Assembly: GCA_009760855.2 (NCBI GenBank)
Contig: WPIO01000037.1
Span: 1,612,001-1,676,000 of the forward strand
DNA length: 64,000 nt
Source: Cristatella mucedo
Lineage: Eukaryota > Bryozoa > Phylactolaemata > Cristatellidae
Reading direction: 5' to 3'
Part shown: piece by piece, positions 52,350-64,000 of the stretch
Numbering within the stretch: position 1 is the stretch's first letter
Layout: each line of letters begins with the position of its first letter
Notes under the pieces: model-generated
Databases searched by the model: none
What the model saw: the letters and a program-made list of their open reading frames with translations, nothing else
Told to the model about the DNA's origin: nothing
Program-made: the position numbers and the translations under genes

Positions 52350-53985
52350 GCGGCGAAGTAGACGACGCTGGTAGCTGCGGTACCTACGCGCTCAGTAGTA
52401 CGGCGACTGGCCTTGGCTAAGCTGCCGCTCTTTCGTGTCCTTATTCTTGCAGTGTCTAGGGCGTGCAAATTAACCTCTCAAGCCGGCTTTGTTGGGGACT
52501 AGAGATCGCTATTGCCTACGGATTTTTTTAGATGGATATCAGTCTCGCGACTGGAAAAGCGGACGCGGCGTTTTGCTTTGCTTACGCACATCCTACCAAG
52601 GACCGCCGAGTGTCGGAGAGCGGCAGCTCAGTGCCGGAAGCAATGCCGGCCGGAAGCGAGAAACACGATAGCCGTCTTGACGGCTTAATAGATTGGTTAT
52701 ATCGACGATTGTGTGTAGGAGAAGGTCATCGCGACGCCGCGCCTAGCGAATTACCAAGGACGTTAATATAAAAGCCAGCCGCTTCCCATCCGAACAGGTC
52801 GTTTGTGACGTTGCACTGAATGGCCGCCGAGTCTCTCGGGGTCAGATTAACAATCGTCATCCTGGGTCCGTCGAGCACGATTTTCCCTGTGCTGGCTGCA
52901 CATAGAGATAAATAGATATATACAAGAGGGTCTTGGCATGGGCGGCGCGACAGTTGTCAGAAAGGCGGAGCGTCGTCGTCGTCGTCGGAGAGAGCGTGAT
53001 GATTGCCAGCAGCTTTCTCTGATAAGCAGCGCAGCGAACGTTTCGCTGCAAGAGAAGAGGGAACTCTGTGCGTGTCCAAGACAATCGCGTCAGCATTACG
53101 TTGGAATTACGCTACAGGTTCTTCCTCCTCCCGCGACGATCCTTGTTGAGCGGCAACATTGGAGCATGCCGCAGCCAGGATTCACGGTGACGTTCACCCT
53201 GCCATCCGTATTCATCCGTATCGAGTCGCTGCGTTTGAGCACACGCCGATTTTTATGCTGCTGCCGACAGTCCATTTTTTCACATTTTCACATTTTTTCA
53301 CAAGATCTTCCCGATTTTGGCGGCGGATAAGATTGTATCGGGTGCGAGCAACAGTGAGGATTTTTTTTGTCGAGCCACATCCAGGTTTTGCGGTCACCTA
53401 TTCAGGGAATAAAAAGCTACGCCAGACAAAAATAAAAAGAATAACAAATAAGTAAAATAATTAGTAGAATAAAAAGCTACGCCAGAATAAAGCCAGTTGA
53501 GGTCATCTCGATCGCGGCAGCCGAGAGCGGGCGAGACTCGCTCACGCCTGGCCTCGAGGGCGGCTTAGAACGGACCTACCGCAGCTGCGTGCCGCTACAA
53601 AGTTGACATTTTCGACCTGCGCTCGCGGTCTTTACGAGGCCCTCCTCCGCCCTCCAAGAGAGCGAGCGCCAGCAGCGGCTAGGTCCAGACGTCTTGGCGG
53701 TGTGGGATGATTTGACACTACTACGTCGCCGCGTGTCGCAGGCCTGCCCCGCCCGCGCCCGCCCCCCACGCCCCTGCCGAGAATCTTGAACCGCCACGAA
53801 CGACGAGCTCTCGCTGCGTGCTGCTCTTGGTTCGCCCGCGCGGGCGGCGCACCCCTAGAAGCCGCCGACGCGAACTGCTTGCACGACACGGCCGAAAGAA
53901 GGCGGCTTCGGCGGCGGCGGTGGCGGGCGGCGGCGACGGCGAAGCGAGGGCGACAGTCGCCGCTGCCGCTTCAGCCTCCGGGCTA
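52350..53985. other. Unassigned host region
   Basis: No domain-bearing exon was recognised. The region is moderately to strongly GC-rich (53.5-54.0 kb) and may contain further exons of the immunoglobulin gene, which is transcribed through here from the right. A short repeated phrase 'aataaaaagctacgccaga' occurs at 53408 and 53468. Confidence 0.3.
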
Positions 53986-54025
53986 CTACTTATTGATCAT
54001 GGTCCAGCGACGCTGCTGCGCTCAC

Positions 54026-57000
54026 CCGAGGTTGGATTGCCGTTGATGTACCACCTCGTGACCGGCTTCGGTGTGCCCTCACCCTCGCACACGAACGTCA
54101 CGTTTTCGCCGATGTTGCGCGTTTGTGGAGTCGGCGTGCTAGCGAAATACGGCGCAGCTGCAAACAACGTGGCGAAATACGGCGCGGCTGCAAATACAAG
54201 CGCCCCTGCCACGGTTTAGAGTGACTCCGTCCAAGCTACCAGCTCAGCCGCGGAATCGAGTTTCGCCGGAAGTTCAAGGCAAAGCATGGCTCAGTAGCAG
54301 AGAATGTACTGAAGTCGCACGTACCCAGCGCGGTGACTTTCATCGTTGCCGTTTCAGGGTGCGCAGACGCCACGTTGTAGCCTCTGCATTCGTACGTACC
54401 GTCCTCGTATGAAAAGCTCGGCATAATCAGTTCCAGTCCATTTTTCATCACGTAAGAGGCATTCATCTCGATCCCGTCACTTCGGAACCACTTTACGGAC
54501 GGTGTAGGCCTGCGTTTGGGGCAGTCGGGGCGGAGCAATTCATTTTAGACGAGAAGAACGGCGACCGACGGACAGCGAGACCTCGAGGCAGCGGTCAAGG
54601 TCCCTGGCAACTATCGCGGCCGTCAGCTTTTCTTGGTGGTCATTGTCAAGGTCAAGTTAAGCTACCGCGATCATCAGCCCAAACAGGTTAAGACTCGGCG
54701 AATGACGATAGGCTGAGTTTTACGCATGCAAAGGTCACACTCGAAGCACTAGAGGGCCGCTCGACGGCCATGCGATGGCCAGTAATGTACTCCATGCAGT
54801 CGCTCGTGGGAAAACAGGCACTCCGTTCTGTGCACTGCGCTTGAACGTGCACGATGCATGGACAAAGCCAATGAAGTTATCGATCTGAGCGGTAGGCATT
54901 GAAAGGACATGCGACTTACATGCCGCCGAAAATGCACATCAACTTAATCGGCTTTCCTCTGTCAGCGGTGAAACTTCCCATTGACGAATAAAGTAGGTGA
55001 ACAGGCTTAAGACGAATCGGATACGCAGCTGAAAGTTAAATATTCAAACGACCTAAGACAATACCATCAAGTGGTGTTATCAGGTAGTATATGTCGCATG
55101 TACATCACTGCTTATGCAACACCTCAGAAGTTCATTTCTGACTTTCGGTTGAATGTGTTTTGCTTTACATATTCACGATTGCAGATCATACAGTCCGAGG
55201 ACGTTTGCTGACATTTATAGCGAAAATTCTAACTGAAACCAGAAACGAATTCTGCCACTATTTTATAAGCGGAGATGAACGTAAATTTGAAACTTCACGT
55301 TGCGTCAAGTATCGGCTGAGCTATTTAATTTACAGGCCATAAAGCTACATAGTAAATGAAGCCGTTTAAACGTTACGAGCCTGTATCTTAACAAGCCGCA
55401 GACATGTACCTTGATGTTCTAAGGTTCAAAGAGTTGGGACAGATTTTTCCATGGTGCAGAGCTCGATAAATTTGCTATTTGTAGATAAGCTTCTTACGGT
55501 TTACTTCTGGGTTAGACGCTGTTTGTCCAATCTTTTGTTTTAATGTCTCCCTAATATGTGGAAATCGTCAAATCTTAGATCCCATTTCTAACGTGTCTGT
55601 ATCTTATAAGGTACCCTAAACAGCTAGTCTATATTTGGGCCGGTCTTCTCAGTATTTTCTCGGCCTGCGCGGGCTCGAGAGTTAAGGTGCTTGACTCTAA
55701 CGATTGAGGTCAAAGTGCGTGCTCGCCTTACACGACTCAGGTCAAGGACTCGCGTGTTGCGACATATATGACGAGGCCTGATAGAGGCTCAGTTTTCTTA
55801 GGGCACTATACAAAATAAATTATATATAATATATTTAAGCTTAAGGCCCGGACACGGCGGTGTTCGTGGAATGGCATACAGCTGCGAGTATTCGAGCGGT
55901 GAATTAACTGCTCATGCCAGAGGTAAAAGTGACGACCTGATGGAACAAAAGTCCCTAAGTTCCCGGAAGCATCTGGGACTGCCTAGCGTTATGTAAGTCT
56001 TTGTCCTACTGATCTGACTTCATCGAGATATTTCCAGGTAAAGTCCAATCCGGAATCGTTGACTTTGAATATACAAGATTACTATGTATAAATGACGGGA
56101 TGCTAGTAACAACTGCGGATTTATAAGTGCGTACGGCCTGTTGTAAGCATTGTCTAGATAATGGCAACTTGACGCAATACAATTATACATTTTAATTGTA
56201 TTACTATTGTTAAATTAATTGTATTTGTCTGGATAATTACAAATTGACATCTGTTACAACTGCCTACCTCTTCGATTCTCCTGCGAATTCTCCTACCTCC
56301 GCTTCTATGGTTACAGTCGTCTAGCCATTTGTCGCACTAAACTCAAATCTTCTGGGGAGAGGGCCTTCACTTCGTACGCACCGAAAGTCAGAAACTCGCG
56401 TCCAGCGTCTGTCGCAACCTGCACGGGACTTTGCAGCATTTTTATGTCTCAACTGCCGAGCCGTATCGCGTAAGAAATTACGCGCCTTTGGATATCTAAT
56501 CGCTTATCGCTTCGGGCTGCTGGGTCTCCCACGCCGGCGGCTGCCTTAGCTACGCCGGCGGCTAGTAACCTGCTTGTTAATTATGATCGTCAGCAGCTGC
56601 TATCGCTTCGTCATCGTAGATCAAATGCATTCCTAGATATTAATGTTGTTGCTAAGATTCATGAACTATGCATTAACAAAAGAAAAGCACCCCCTAGCCG
56701 CCGAGGTGGCCGGAACCGCCAGGTCAGACGCCGCTCGTTGGGCGGAACCTGCAAGCTGGGTAGCCGCTCGTTCGGTATTCCTAGCATTGTCTCGGACCGC
56801 TCAGCACGCTCCCCACATGCGTCACTGTGAATCTCTCTAACTTAGTGGTCATCAGGCATGTTGTAACTCCATCGGCCAGACTTAACGCTGCCTTTGGAAT
56901 CCTCGCTCACTGTGCAATAAACCTCTGGTAATAAGCGACCTTATTTCTGAAAATGGTATCGACCTGCTCGCCCTAACTGAAACTTGGCTAAAATCGGTAA

Positions 57001-60000
57001 ACTGCCCGACAATTGAAGATGCTACCCTATCTAGTTTCTCGTTCTTTCACACCCCTAGATCAATCAAAACTGGAGGTGAAGTTGCTCTTATCGTGCGCTC
57101 GAAATTCAACTTCAAGCCATTTGCAGTACCCTCAAAGCAGTCTTTTGAATCAATTGTCTTGGTCTCACCCGAAAACAAGCTACCGATAGTGGCAGTAGTC
57201 TATCGCCCACCAGGTACCAAATCCTCCTTTATCTCAGATTTCTTCGATCTCATTTCGATTCTGTGTGCAAGAAATCGATCCTTCCTTGTTATGGGTGATT
57301 TTAACGTTCACTTTGATAAATTATATGACGCTTTCAGCACCAAATTTCGTGCATTGACTGACTCATTGTCTCTTGTGGCTCATGTGCATGGCCCTACTCA
57401 CATCAAGGGTCACACACTCGACCAGATTTTCTCATACAACTGCACTTTGTCATCACCAATTATTACTAAATCCTGCTTATCCGACCACATGCAGATCTCA
57501 TTCAATCTACAGTGTGTGCCCACCTCCTCCTCTAAAATAACCTGTGAATCGCGAAACCTCAAGACCCTTGACGTCGATGCTGTCCGTGCGAGAGTATCTG
57601 CTTCACCTCTGCTGCTCAGTCCTCCCTCCGATCTGTCATCATTGGTAGATAGCTACAACACGACACTAGCTGAAACGCTCGACGAGTTTGCACCTCTGAC
57701 TAAGCGCACTATGCGCTCTCGTCCAGACGGCCTATGGTTTACCACAGACATTAAACTAGTCAGGTCTGCTAAGCAAAAGCTTGAAAAAGCATATAAAAGA
57801 TCAGGACTAACTGTCCATCGGCAGGCATATGAAGACTACTGAAGGTCGTACCAATCGATCCTAGCAAAGGTCAAGTCTAGCTTCTATAAAAAACATTGTG
57901 GAGTCACAGATGCACAATCCAAAAATGCTGATATCGACGATCAACCATCTCCTCAACCGCTCCCAGATTAGCTCCTTACCTGATGATCCTTGCGATGCCG
58001 ATCGCTTCTCTCGATTCTTTGTGCAGAAGATAGACAAGATCAGGGATTCCATCCCTGCGATGACAACATCCCCTCTAGAATGCTGTTCCCCGATTCCTAG
58101 CAGCACCTCAATGTCTACATTTAAGCAGGTCACTAGTGATCTAGTCCTGAAGTTTGTGTCCCAATCAAAGAAGACAACAAGTCCTCTGGACCCTATTCCC
58201 ACTGTCCTGCTCCTACGTTGCATTGATCTGCTGCTGCCGTGCATAAATAACATCATTAATATGCCATTAGCCTCAGGTCATATCCCAGCACCTTTCAAGA
58301 AAGATATAGTCACGCCACTTCTCAAGAAAGCGACACTAGACCAAGAGAACTTGAGCAACTACCACCCAGTCTCCCTACTACCATTCCTATCAAAGACACT
58401 ACTGGAACGGGTCGTGGTGGACCAGCTGAACTCATATATTGAAACTTCGAACCTTGCTAGTAAGTTCCAGTCTGGCTTTAGAGCTAATCACTCCACAGAG
58501 TCAGCATTGCTTAGGGTCTACAACGACCTACTTAGGAATGCAGACATGGGTAGAGTGTCTCTGCTTGTTTTGCTCGATCTTCGGCAGCTTTTGATACTAT
58601 CAATCACAAAGTTCTTCTAGAGCGCCTCTCATCTCGCCTGGGCATCACTGGCACTGCTCTGCAATGATTCAGGTCCTATCTCAGTGGGAGACTCCAGAGT
58701 AATGACGTGAATGGACAAAAATCATCCGAGGAACCTGTAAAAATGGGGTACCTCAGGGCACCGTGTTTGGTCCAGTTCTTTTCACGGTTTATACTCTCCC
58801 TCTTGCCGATGTGATTGCCAATAACAACCTAGCCTTTCACGTCTATACAGATGACACTCAGTTGTACTTTGCTTTGATCCCTCCCAGCCCTCCAGCACGT
58901 AGAGTTCTCTCAACTCCCTTGCTGCATGTATTGATGACATCCGCACATGGATGGCAGCAAACTTTCTTAAATTGAATGGTAATGAAACTAACTTACTAGT
59001 TATGGGCAAGCCTAGTGTGATTCAGAAATTGGAAAGGCTGACGCTCAAAATTGGCTCTGCCAGCAATTCTCCAGCTGAATCAGCTCGAAATCTAGTTGTC
59101 ATGTTCCAAAGTGACCTCTCGTTAGACGACCACATCAGCTCCACAGTAAATCTGCCTACTCTCAACTACATAACATTGCTAAAATTCGGGCTTGTTTAGA
59201 TAAGGATACCACGTCCAAGTTGGTCCATGCATTCGTGACATCCCGTCTTGACTTCTGCAACTCACTGCTTGCTGGCCTACCGGCATGTGTGACCAGGCAA
59301 TTGCAGCTGATGCAAAACTCTGCAGCTAGGCTTGTCTGTCGTGAGCGTCGCAGTTGCCACATCACACCACTTCTCGCCGACCTGCACTGGCTCCCAGTCA
59401 AGCAACGCATCGACTTCAAGGTTCTGTAGCTCACTTTTAGGTCACCTCATTCTTTGGCACCAGCCTATCTCTCAGATATACTCCCCCATCAGGCCAAGCA
59501 TCGTACCACCCGCTTTTCGGAATCCAACAGTCTACAAATACTCCGTACAAACGACAAATCCTTTGGAGACCGTGCATTTAGTTCGTATGCTCCCAAAGCC
59601 TGGAACTCCCTCCCGACCTGCGTCAGAACATCCCCTGACTTGACTACATTTAAAAAGAACTTAAAAACACCTATTTAGGACAGCATTTAGTGGGTCCCTG
59701 TGATTCGTCCTTCATGTGCTTATGCATGCTGACACTGTGCATGTCACCCCTAACCATGTTATTTATGTTGTTTATCAAGCATGATATTACTCACCATTCA
59801 ATCGCGTTTCCCTTTGTAGCAAATGTAAAGCGCCTCGAAAGAGATTGAGTTCTCTGAGGGTGCTTTATCAAGTGTATTATTATTATTGTTATTATTATTA
59901 ACTATCGACGTGTCTTTTACTCTCTGCTTCGGGCGGCGGGCATTAAGCAGAGCCACAGTAGCCGGTGAATTTATGAGCCGAAGCTCCTGGTCAGTTGAGC

Positions 60001-60565
60001 ACAGCTGTCCAGGCTTATTCGCTGGAATAAGATTTGGAATAAGATTCCAAAAATTAAATTAAAATAAATTTTATAAATTAAAATAAAATAAATTGAAATT
60101 TATATACATTATAATAATAATATATAATAAATAATACGTAGATAATATATTATATATATATATTTATATCATATATAAATAAAACTAAAATAAATAAAAA
60201 TACTATATTATATTATTTATATATATAATATATTATTTATCTTTATATATATATATATATATATTCAATTGGAATAAGGCTGGAATAAGGCCTATTAGCG
60301 AGATTCGACTGCGATTCGTTGCCGCCGAAGAGCGACAGCATCCGAAGCGAATCGCGAAGCTCGCATTCTTTTTCGTCAGCAGTCGCACGGGGCAAAGGAT
60401 AATAATAGTAACGGTGATGCCTAAAAGAGTTCAAGAGAGGCTTACCGCTGGCGACAAGAAGCCGGTTGATTCTCCCCGGCGTCGACCGCCGAAGCAGAGC
60501 GTTGTGGGCGAAACAAACATAATCGCCTTCGTCCGATGAGTTGACATTTGAAAAATGCAAGCCCC
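54026..60565 (-). CDS. L1CAM/neuroglian-like Ig cell-adhesion protein (partial, three exons)
   Basis: Three exons with consistent phases encode parts of successive Ig domains. Exon a (60565-60446) has LHFSNVNSSDEGDYVCFAHN with the D.G.Y.C motif. Exon b (54509-54325) has PTPSVKWFRSDGIEM, then GLELIMPSFSYEDGTYECRGYN. Exon c (54157-54026, or from 54187) has APYFASTPTPQ, GENVTFVCEGEGTPKPVTRWYINGNP. The exon b to c junction is phase 1 and in frame. A CAG acceptor is duplicated 30 bp apart at exon c. At least one exon between a and b is missing from my view (exon b needs a phase 2 partner). A 3-kb LINE lies in the large intron, in opposite orientation. The order Ig-Ig ending PYF..P fits L1CAM/neuroglian or a contactin relative. 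Confidence 0.75.
54540..55085. other. Intron, unassigned
   Basis: Nothing recognisable; it lies inside the large intron of the immunoglobulin gene. Confidence 0.3.
55090..55645. mobile_element. Foldback element, second copy
   Basis: It shares with the element at 4.2-5.0 kb the central arms ('gtacatcactgc..gttcatttctgactttcggttg' opposite 'aaccagaaacgaattctgcc') and the whole right arm ('agttgggacaga..ggtgcagagctcgataaatttgct' and 'ggaaatcgtcaaatcttagatcccatttctaacgtgtct'). The outer left arm is missing. Confidence 0.7.
55665..55835 (+). repeat. tRNA-derived SINE, family A-like, diverged
   Basis: A plus-strand head 'cgggctcgagagttaaggtgcttgactctaacgattgaggtc' and a LINE-like end 'ggctcagttttcttagggcactatacaaaataaattatat'. 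It is more diverged than the other family A copies. Confidence 0.55.
55840..56885. other. Intron, unassigned
   Basis: No gene or repeat was recognised. The right end may be untranslated or more diverged LINE sequence upstream of the endonuclease ORF. Confidence 0.3.
57093..57842 (+). pseudogene. LINE AP-endonuclease domain
   Basis: Part of the LINE at 56.9-59.9 kb; the open frame extends upstream to 56886, and the visible 249 codons have no ATG start. Motifs VVYRPPGT, MGDFNVHFD, HTLDQIF and SDHMQ fit the apurinic-endonuclease fold that nicks the target DNA. It ends at an in-frame TGA after YEDY, where other copies would continue. Confidence 0.85.
57898..58620 (+). pseudogene. LINE reverse transcriptase, N-terminal part
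   Basis: 240 codons covering the RT motifs before the catalytic Asp box: LDPIPTVLL, PAPFKKDIVTPLL, LSNYHPVSLLPF, FQSGFRANHSTES. A frameshift after VLVLLDL removes the AAFDTIDH motif, which is intact in the copy at 63.7 kb. The catalytic YTDD box lies downstream at about 58.85 kb in another frame. Confidence 0.85.
60050..60265. repeat. AT-rich low-complexity tract
   Basis: Almost pure A/T with TATATA and AAATAAA motifs, close to the 3' side of Ig exon a. Confidence 0.9.
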
Positions 60566-60569
60566 CTAG

Positions 60570-61600
60570 AAGAAGATCGTGGTAAAGTTAAGGCAACCAT
60601 TGCTTCGGTACAAAGCTCGCGCGTATGCATCGCAGCCGTGCCGATTTATTTATTTTGCACGAGGCTTGCGACATTGGCCAGCTCTTCTAATTGGAGCAAA
60701 CATCAACTGCGAGCGATTAGAAAGTACGACGTGCGTCCCTTTGACGTACCGGATGAGGATTATTATTACCTCGATTCTGTTACGGTGCAAAAGCCATGCT
60801 CGCCGATGGATGAGTTGACTGAGTGACACTTCTTGCAGTATGGGCCTATGCATTGCTAACGTCGCTAACTCATTGCTAATTGTCTGCAGGTCGTTCATTA
60901 TAGCGCTTTCGAGAGCTGAGCTCTTCGGCAACAGCAACCCACACGGCAGTCGCACCGAAATCAACCTAGATACCTTTGCATGCGAGTCCTTAAGCTAGCG
61001 CATAAATGGACAGAGTCGGTCCATTTATGCGAAAATACATTCCACGACGTCGCGCCGGCCGACGCTACTATTTTCGATATTTTTAATAATAATTCAACAT
61101 AACATATACAATTTAATATAATAATGTATTTCATATTTATTATTAATAATCATATCAGTTATTTATTTATTTATTATTTTTTATTAATATTAATAGTAAT
61201 AGTAATACTATTATTATAATATTTAATATGATAATGTACAATGGTGGTAGGGCTATGACGAGTGTCGAGTCTCGTCAAAAACATTGGAGATGATTTACTA
61301 AGCATGTGACATGTAGCAACGCTCACTCTCGAAATTGAAATGGTACATCAAGTAGGTGCATTAAGGTACATCGAGTACATCACAGGTACACCAGGTACAC
61401 TATACAGGTACATCAAGTTGTGTGTGCATTGCATTTTGAAGTAGCGACGAGGTTTTCTTAGTGCTTGCTATTTAATTGCACATTCGAAGGAATGTCAAGA
61501 AGGTCGTCTCTCAGGGGAGCGAATAAAATGTAAAGCCTGTCCGTTGACATGCGGCCTTAGCCGAGGTGCGACCGGTCGCCGAGACTGAGAATGTACAGCT
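60570..61600. other. Unassigned host region
   Basis: No exon or transposon was recognised. An A/T-rich stretch with TAAT/TTAT repeats lies at 61085-61235, and a few 'aggtacatc' repeats at 61340-61410. Confidence 0.3.
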
Positions 61601-61604
61601 AAAG

Positions 61605-61735
61605 GTGAGCTGACCAAACAGCCTCATTTTTTATATAGCGACAGTGGAGCCTCAACGGCTATCGGCTTCCGCGCTTTATTGCAGTGGGCAATAAAGATTG
61701 CATGTTGCAGGACTCGAACCCACGACCTGACGCAG
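61605..61735 (-). repeat. tRNA-derived SINE, family B
   Basis: 'cagcctcattttttatatagcgacagtggagcctcaacggctatcgg...gcagtgggcaataaagattgcatgttgcaggactcgaacccacgacct' is a minus-strand copy of family B. Confidence 0.75.
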
Positions 61736-61849
61736 CTATACGTTTAGATGCACGGTCTTTTATTTTCAAATTAAATATCGTGTGCCAGTAAAAATTCGAG
61801 GGTACACGGTAGTGACACACATACACATACGTGCGCTCGAACTCATGCA

Positions 61850-61851
61850 CG

Positions 61852-61920
<69 letters not shown>
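61850..61920. repeat. (CA)n microsatellite
   Basis: About 60 bp of CA dinucleotide flanked by CA-rich sequence and a GCTCGCTCGCGCACGCGCGAGC palindromic stretch. Confidence 0.95.
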
Positions 61921-62289
61921 TCGCTCGCTCGCGCACGCGCGAGCACACACACAAACACACGACACCCGAATACAAATGCACACACACTTATACACAATCA
62001 GTCGTCCCTTGCCACTTCGAGTTTCGACTTTCGCGGCTTCTGTCGTGGTTTTAAAAATGTATTCATTAAAAAGTTGATCTAAACGGTGAAAATGATGCGC
62101 GCTCGGTTGTCGGAATAAGATAATTATAGACCAGTGTATTACAAATTAAAACAGAACTACTATAAGTTTAGACTGAGGCCTATACATTCGTGCACCACCG
62201 CAGATCCTTCAACGCCAGGTAAAGCCGCTCGACCGTTCCTTGTATGTGGGCAAGACATTTTCCCCAAAAATCGGGTGTTGTGAAACCAA

Positions 62290-63925
62290 TAATAGCACGC
62301 TTGATAATAATAACACACTTGATAAAGCACTCTCGGAGAACCCAATCTCTTTCATTTGCTCCACATTTGCAGCAAAGGAAAAGCGATCGAATAGCTAGCG
62401 TAGCATGCTCAATAAATAACAAGAATAACATGATTAGGGGTGACATGCACAGGGTCAGCATGCAAGTGTGGTTAAAGGCAGCATGCACAGTGTCAGCATA
62501 CGTAAGCACGTAAAGGTCGTATAACAGGGACCCACTAAATGCTGTGATAAATAGGAACGTTTTTAATTTCTTTTAAAATGTGGACAAGTCAGGAGATATC
62601 GTGACGCAAGTCGGGAGTGAGTTCCAGGCTTTGGGAGCAAACGAACTAAAGATCTCCAAAGGCTTTGAGGTTTGTACGAGGTATTGGTAAACAATTAAAT
62701 TCAGAAAAGCGAGTGGTACGATGCTCAGCCTGGTAGGGGAGTAGATCTGATAGGTAGTCTGGTGCCGAAAAATAAAGGGACATAAAAGTGAGCGACAAAA
62801 CCTTGAAGTCGATGCGTTGCTTAACTGAGAGCCAGTTCAGGTCTGCGAGAAGTGGTGTGATATGGTAACTGCGACGCTCAGGACAGACAAGCCTAGCTGC
62901 AGAATTTGGCACCAGCTGTAAGCGCCTGATTGCACACGTCGGTAGACTAGCAAGCATTAAGTTACGGAAGTCAAGACGGGATGTCACAAATGGATGGACC
63001 ACCTTATAATAATAATAATGCACTCGATAAAGCGCCCTCAGAGAACTCAATCATTTTCAAGGTGCTTTACATTAGATGTGGTATCTCTGTCTAAACAAGC
63101 CCGAATTTTAGCTAAGTTGTATAGCTAAAAGTAGGCAGAGTTGACAGTGGAGCTGATGTGGTCGCCTAACGAAACGTCACTTTGGAACATGATAACTAGA
63201 TTTCGTGCAGATTCAACAGGACATAAGCTGGCAGAATCATTTTTGAGCGTTATCCTTTTTAATTTCTGAATCACACTTGGTTTGCCCATAACTAGTAAGT
63301 TGGTTTTATCTTCATTCAATTTAAGAAAATTTGCTGCCATCCATGTGCGGATGTCATCAATACATGCAGCAAGGGAGTTGAGAGAACTCTACGTGCTGGA
63401 GGGCTGGGAGGGATCAAAGCAAAGGTACAACTGAGTGTCATTCGCATAGAGGTAAAAGCCTAGATTGTGCTTGGCAATCACATCAGCAAGATGAAGAGTA
63501 TAAACCTTGAAAAGAACTGGAACAAGCACGGAGCCTTAGGTACCCCGTATTACAGAGGTTCCTCGGATGATCTTTGTCCATTCACGTCAATACTCTGGAG
63601 TCTCCCACTGAGATATGACCTGAACCCTTGCAGAGCTGTGCCAGTGATGCCCAGGCGAGATGAGAGGCGCTCAAGAAGAACTTTGTGATCAATAGTATCA
63701 AAAGCTGCCGAAAGATCGAGCAAAGCAAGCATAGATACTCTACCCATGTCTGCATTCCTAAGTAGGTCGTTGTACACCCTAAGCAATGCTGACTCTGTGG
63801 AGTAATTAGCTCTACAGCCAGACTGGAACTTACTAGCAAGGTTTGAAGTTTCAATATACGAGTTCAGCTGGTCTGCCACGCATTATTCCAGTGTCTTTGA
63901 TAGGAACGGTATCTTGAGACTGGGC
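62290..63925 (-). mobile_element. LINE with a nested LINE tail
   Basis: The minus strand runs from the tail ('acttgataaagcactctcggagaacccaatctctttcatttgctccacatttgcagcaaagg') through the C-terminal ORF (LVCPERRSYHITPLLADLN, ESARNLVIMFQSD), the catalytic region and LLDLSAAFDTIDHKVLLERLSSRLGITGTAL (63.7 kb) to DQLNSYIETSNLASKFQSG. A second LINE 3' end (63005-63075) interrupts it. Confidence 0.9.
63005..63075 (-). mobile_element. LINE 3' end nested in a LINE
   Basis: 'ataataataataatgcactcgataaagcgccctcagagaactcaatcattttcaaggtgctttacatt' splits the host LINE between 'gaccaccttat' and 'agatgtggtatc', which are contiguous in the other copies. Confidence 0.85.
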
Positions 63926-63939
63926 GGAATTTGCTCAAG

Positions 63940-64000
63940 TTCTCGAGCCGTAATGGCTCACTAGGTAAGGCGGTTGCTTTTCACGACCTCGGCCCCGAGG
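63940..64000 (+). repeat. tRNA-derived SINE family B, cut by window end
   Basis: 'ccgtaatggctcactaggtaaggcggttgcttttcacgacctcggccccgagg' matches the A-box side and the head of family B; the rest is outside the window. Confidence 0.55.

Larger units (their letters stand above)
56886..59899 (+). mobile_element. CR1/L2-like LINE, fullest copy
   Basis: An almost complete ORF2-type region with a 3' UTR and an ATT-repeat tail. Endonuclease (56886-57842): ALTETWL, VVYRPPGTKSSF, VMGDFNVHFD and SDHMQI. Reverse transcriptase (57898 onward, another frame): PIPTVLLLRC, DIVTPLLKK, NYHPVSLLPFLSK, FQSGFRANHSTESAL, VLLDL (frameshift at 'LRQLL') and [36 protein letters not shown] with the YxDD box. The C-terminal segment and 3' UTR end 'aaagcgcctcgaaagagattgagttctctgagggtgctttatcaagtg'. 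At least four frameshifts or stops; inactive. The 5' end is truncated near 56.9 kb. Confidence 0.92.

Overview
The window is a piece of a nuclear genome from an invertebrate animal. Three host genes, all on the minus strand, have phase-compatible GT-AG exons. These are the 5' end of a CCDC47-like gene (about 3.5-5.7 kb), a complete eight-exon sorbitol dehydrogenase gene (18.1-20.3 kb) and part of an L1CAM/neuroglian-like immunoglobulin cell-adhesion gene (54.0-60.6 kb). Between them lies repeat-rich DNA: long (GA)n/(CT)n, (AT)n and (CA)n tracts, many copies of one CR1/L2-like LINE family, two tRNA-derived SINE families, a foldback element and a dead Tc1-like transposon. I cannot name the species. 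An 18S rRNA fragment near 16.7 kb would help place it.

The centre of the window (24,656-47,919) is one 23.3-kb Polinton/Maverick element, that is, an endogenous adintovirus-like dsDNA virus. It is AT-rich compared with its flanks. It has 217-bp terminal inverted repeats with only about four differences, and a 6-bp target-site duplication (TTCGAA). The recognisable core set is a protein-primed family B DNA polymerase, a retroviral-type integrase, an FtsK/HerA-type packaging ATPase, an adenain-like cysteine protease, capsid-like proteins and a phospholipase A2 virion protein.

Several of its genes are less usual. They include three tandem diverged copies of a jelly-roll-like virion protein, three genes with phage tail-fibre-type repeats (one on the minus strand, two on the plus), a YqaJ/lambda-type PD-(D/E)XK exonuclease, and an HNH homing endonuclease with an AP2 domain. 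There are also about a dozen small unrecognised proteins.

Layout of the element, left to right: small plus-strand ORFs; integrase (-); zinc-ribbon protein (+); fibre A (-); a long minus-strand virion block running from the ATPase (35.4 kb) through coiled-coil protein, three virion paralogs, pVI-like protein and capsid-like proteins to the exonuclease (28.1 kb); protease (+); PLA2 (-); HNH endonuclease (+); small membrane proteins (-); fibres B and C (+); small genes (-); polymerase (-), ending at the right repeat. Neighbouring genes often overlap or abut at stop/start codons.

Most long genes of the element carry one or more frameshifts or stops, so this copy looks non-functional as read, although the terminal repeats are nearly identical. 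A host LINE 3' end lies inside fibre C, which shows the element is resident in this genome. The remaining DNA is mostly LINE and SINE debris. The named CpG-rich stretches without assigned genes may hold exons I could not recognise.
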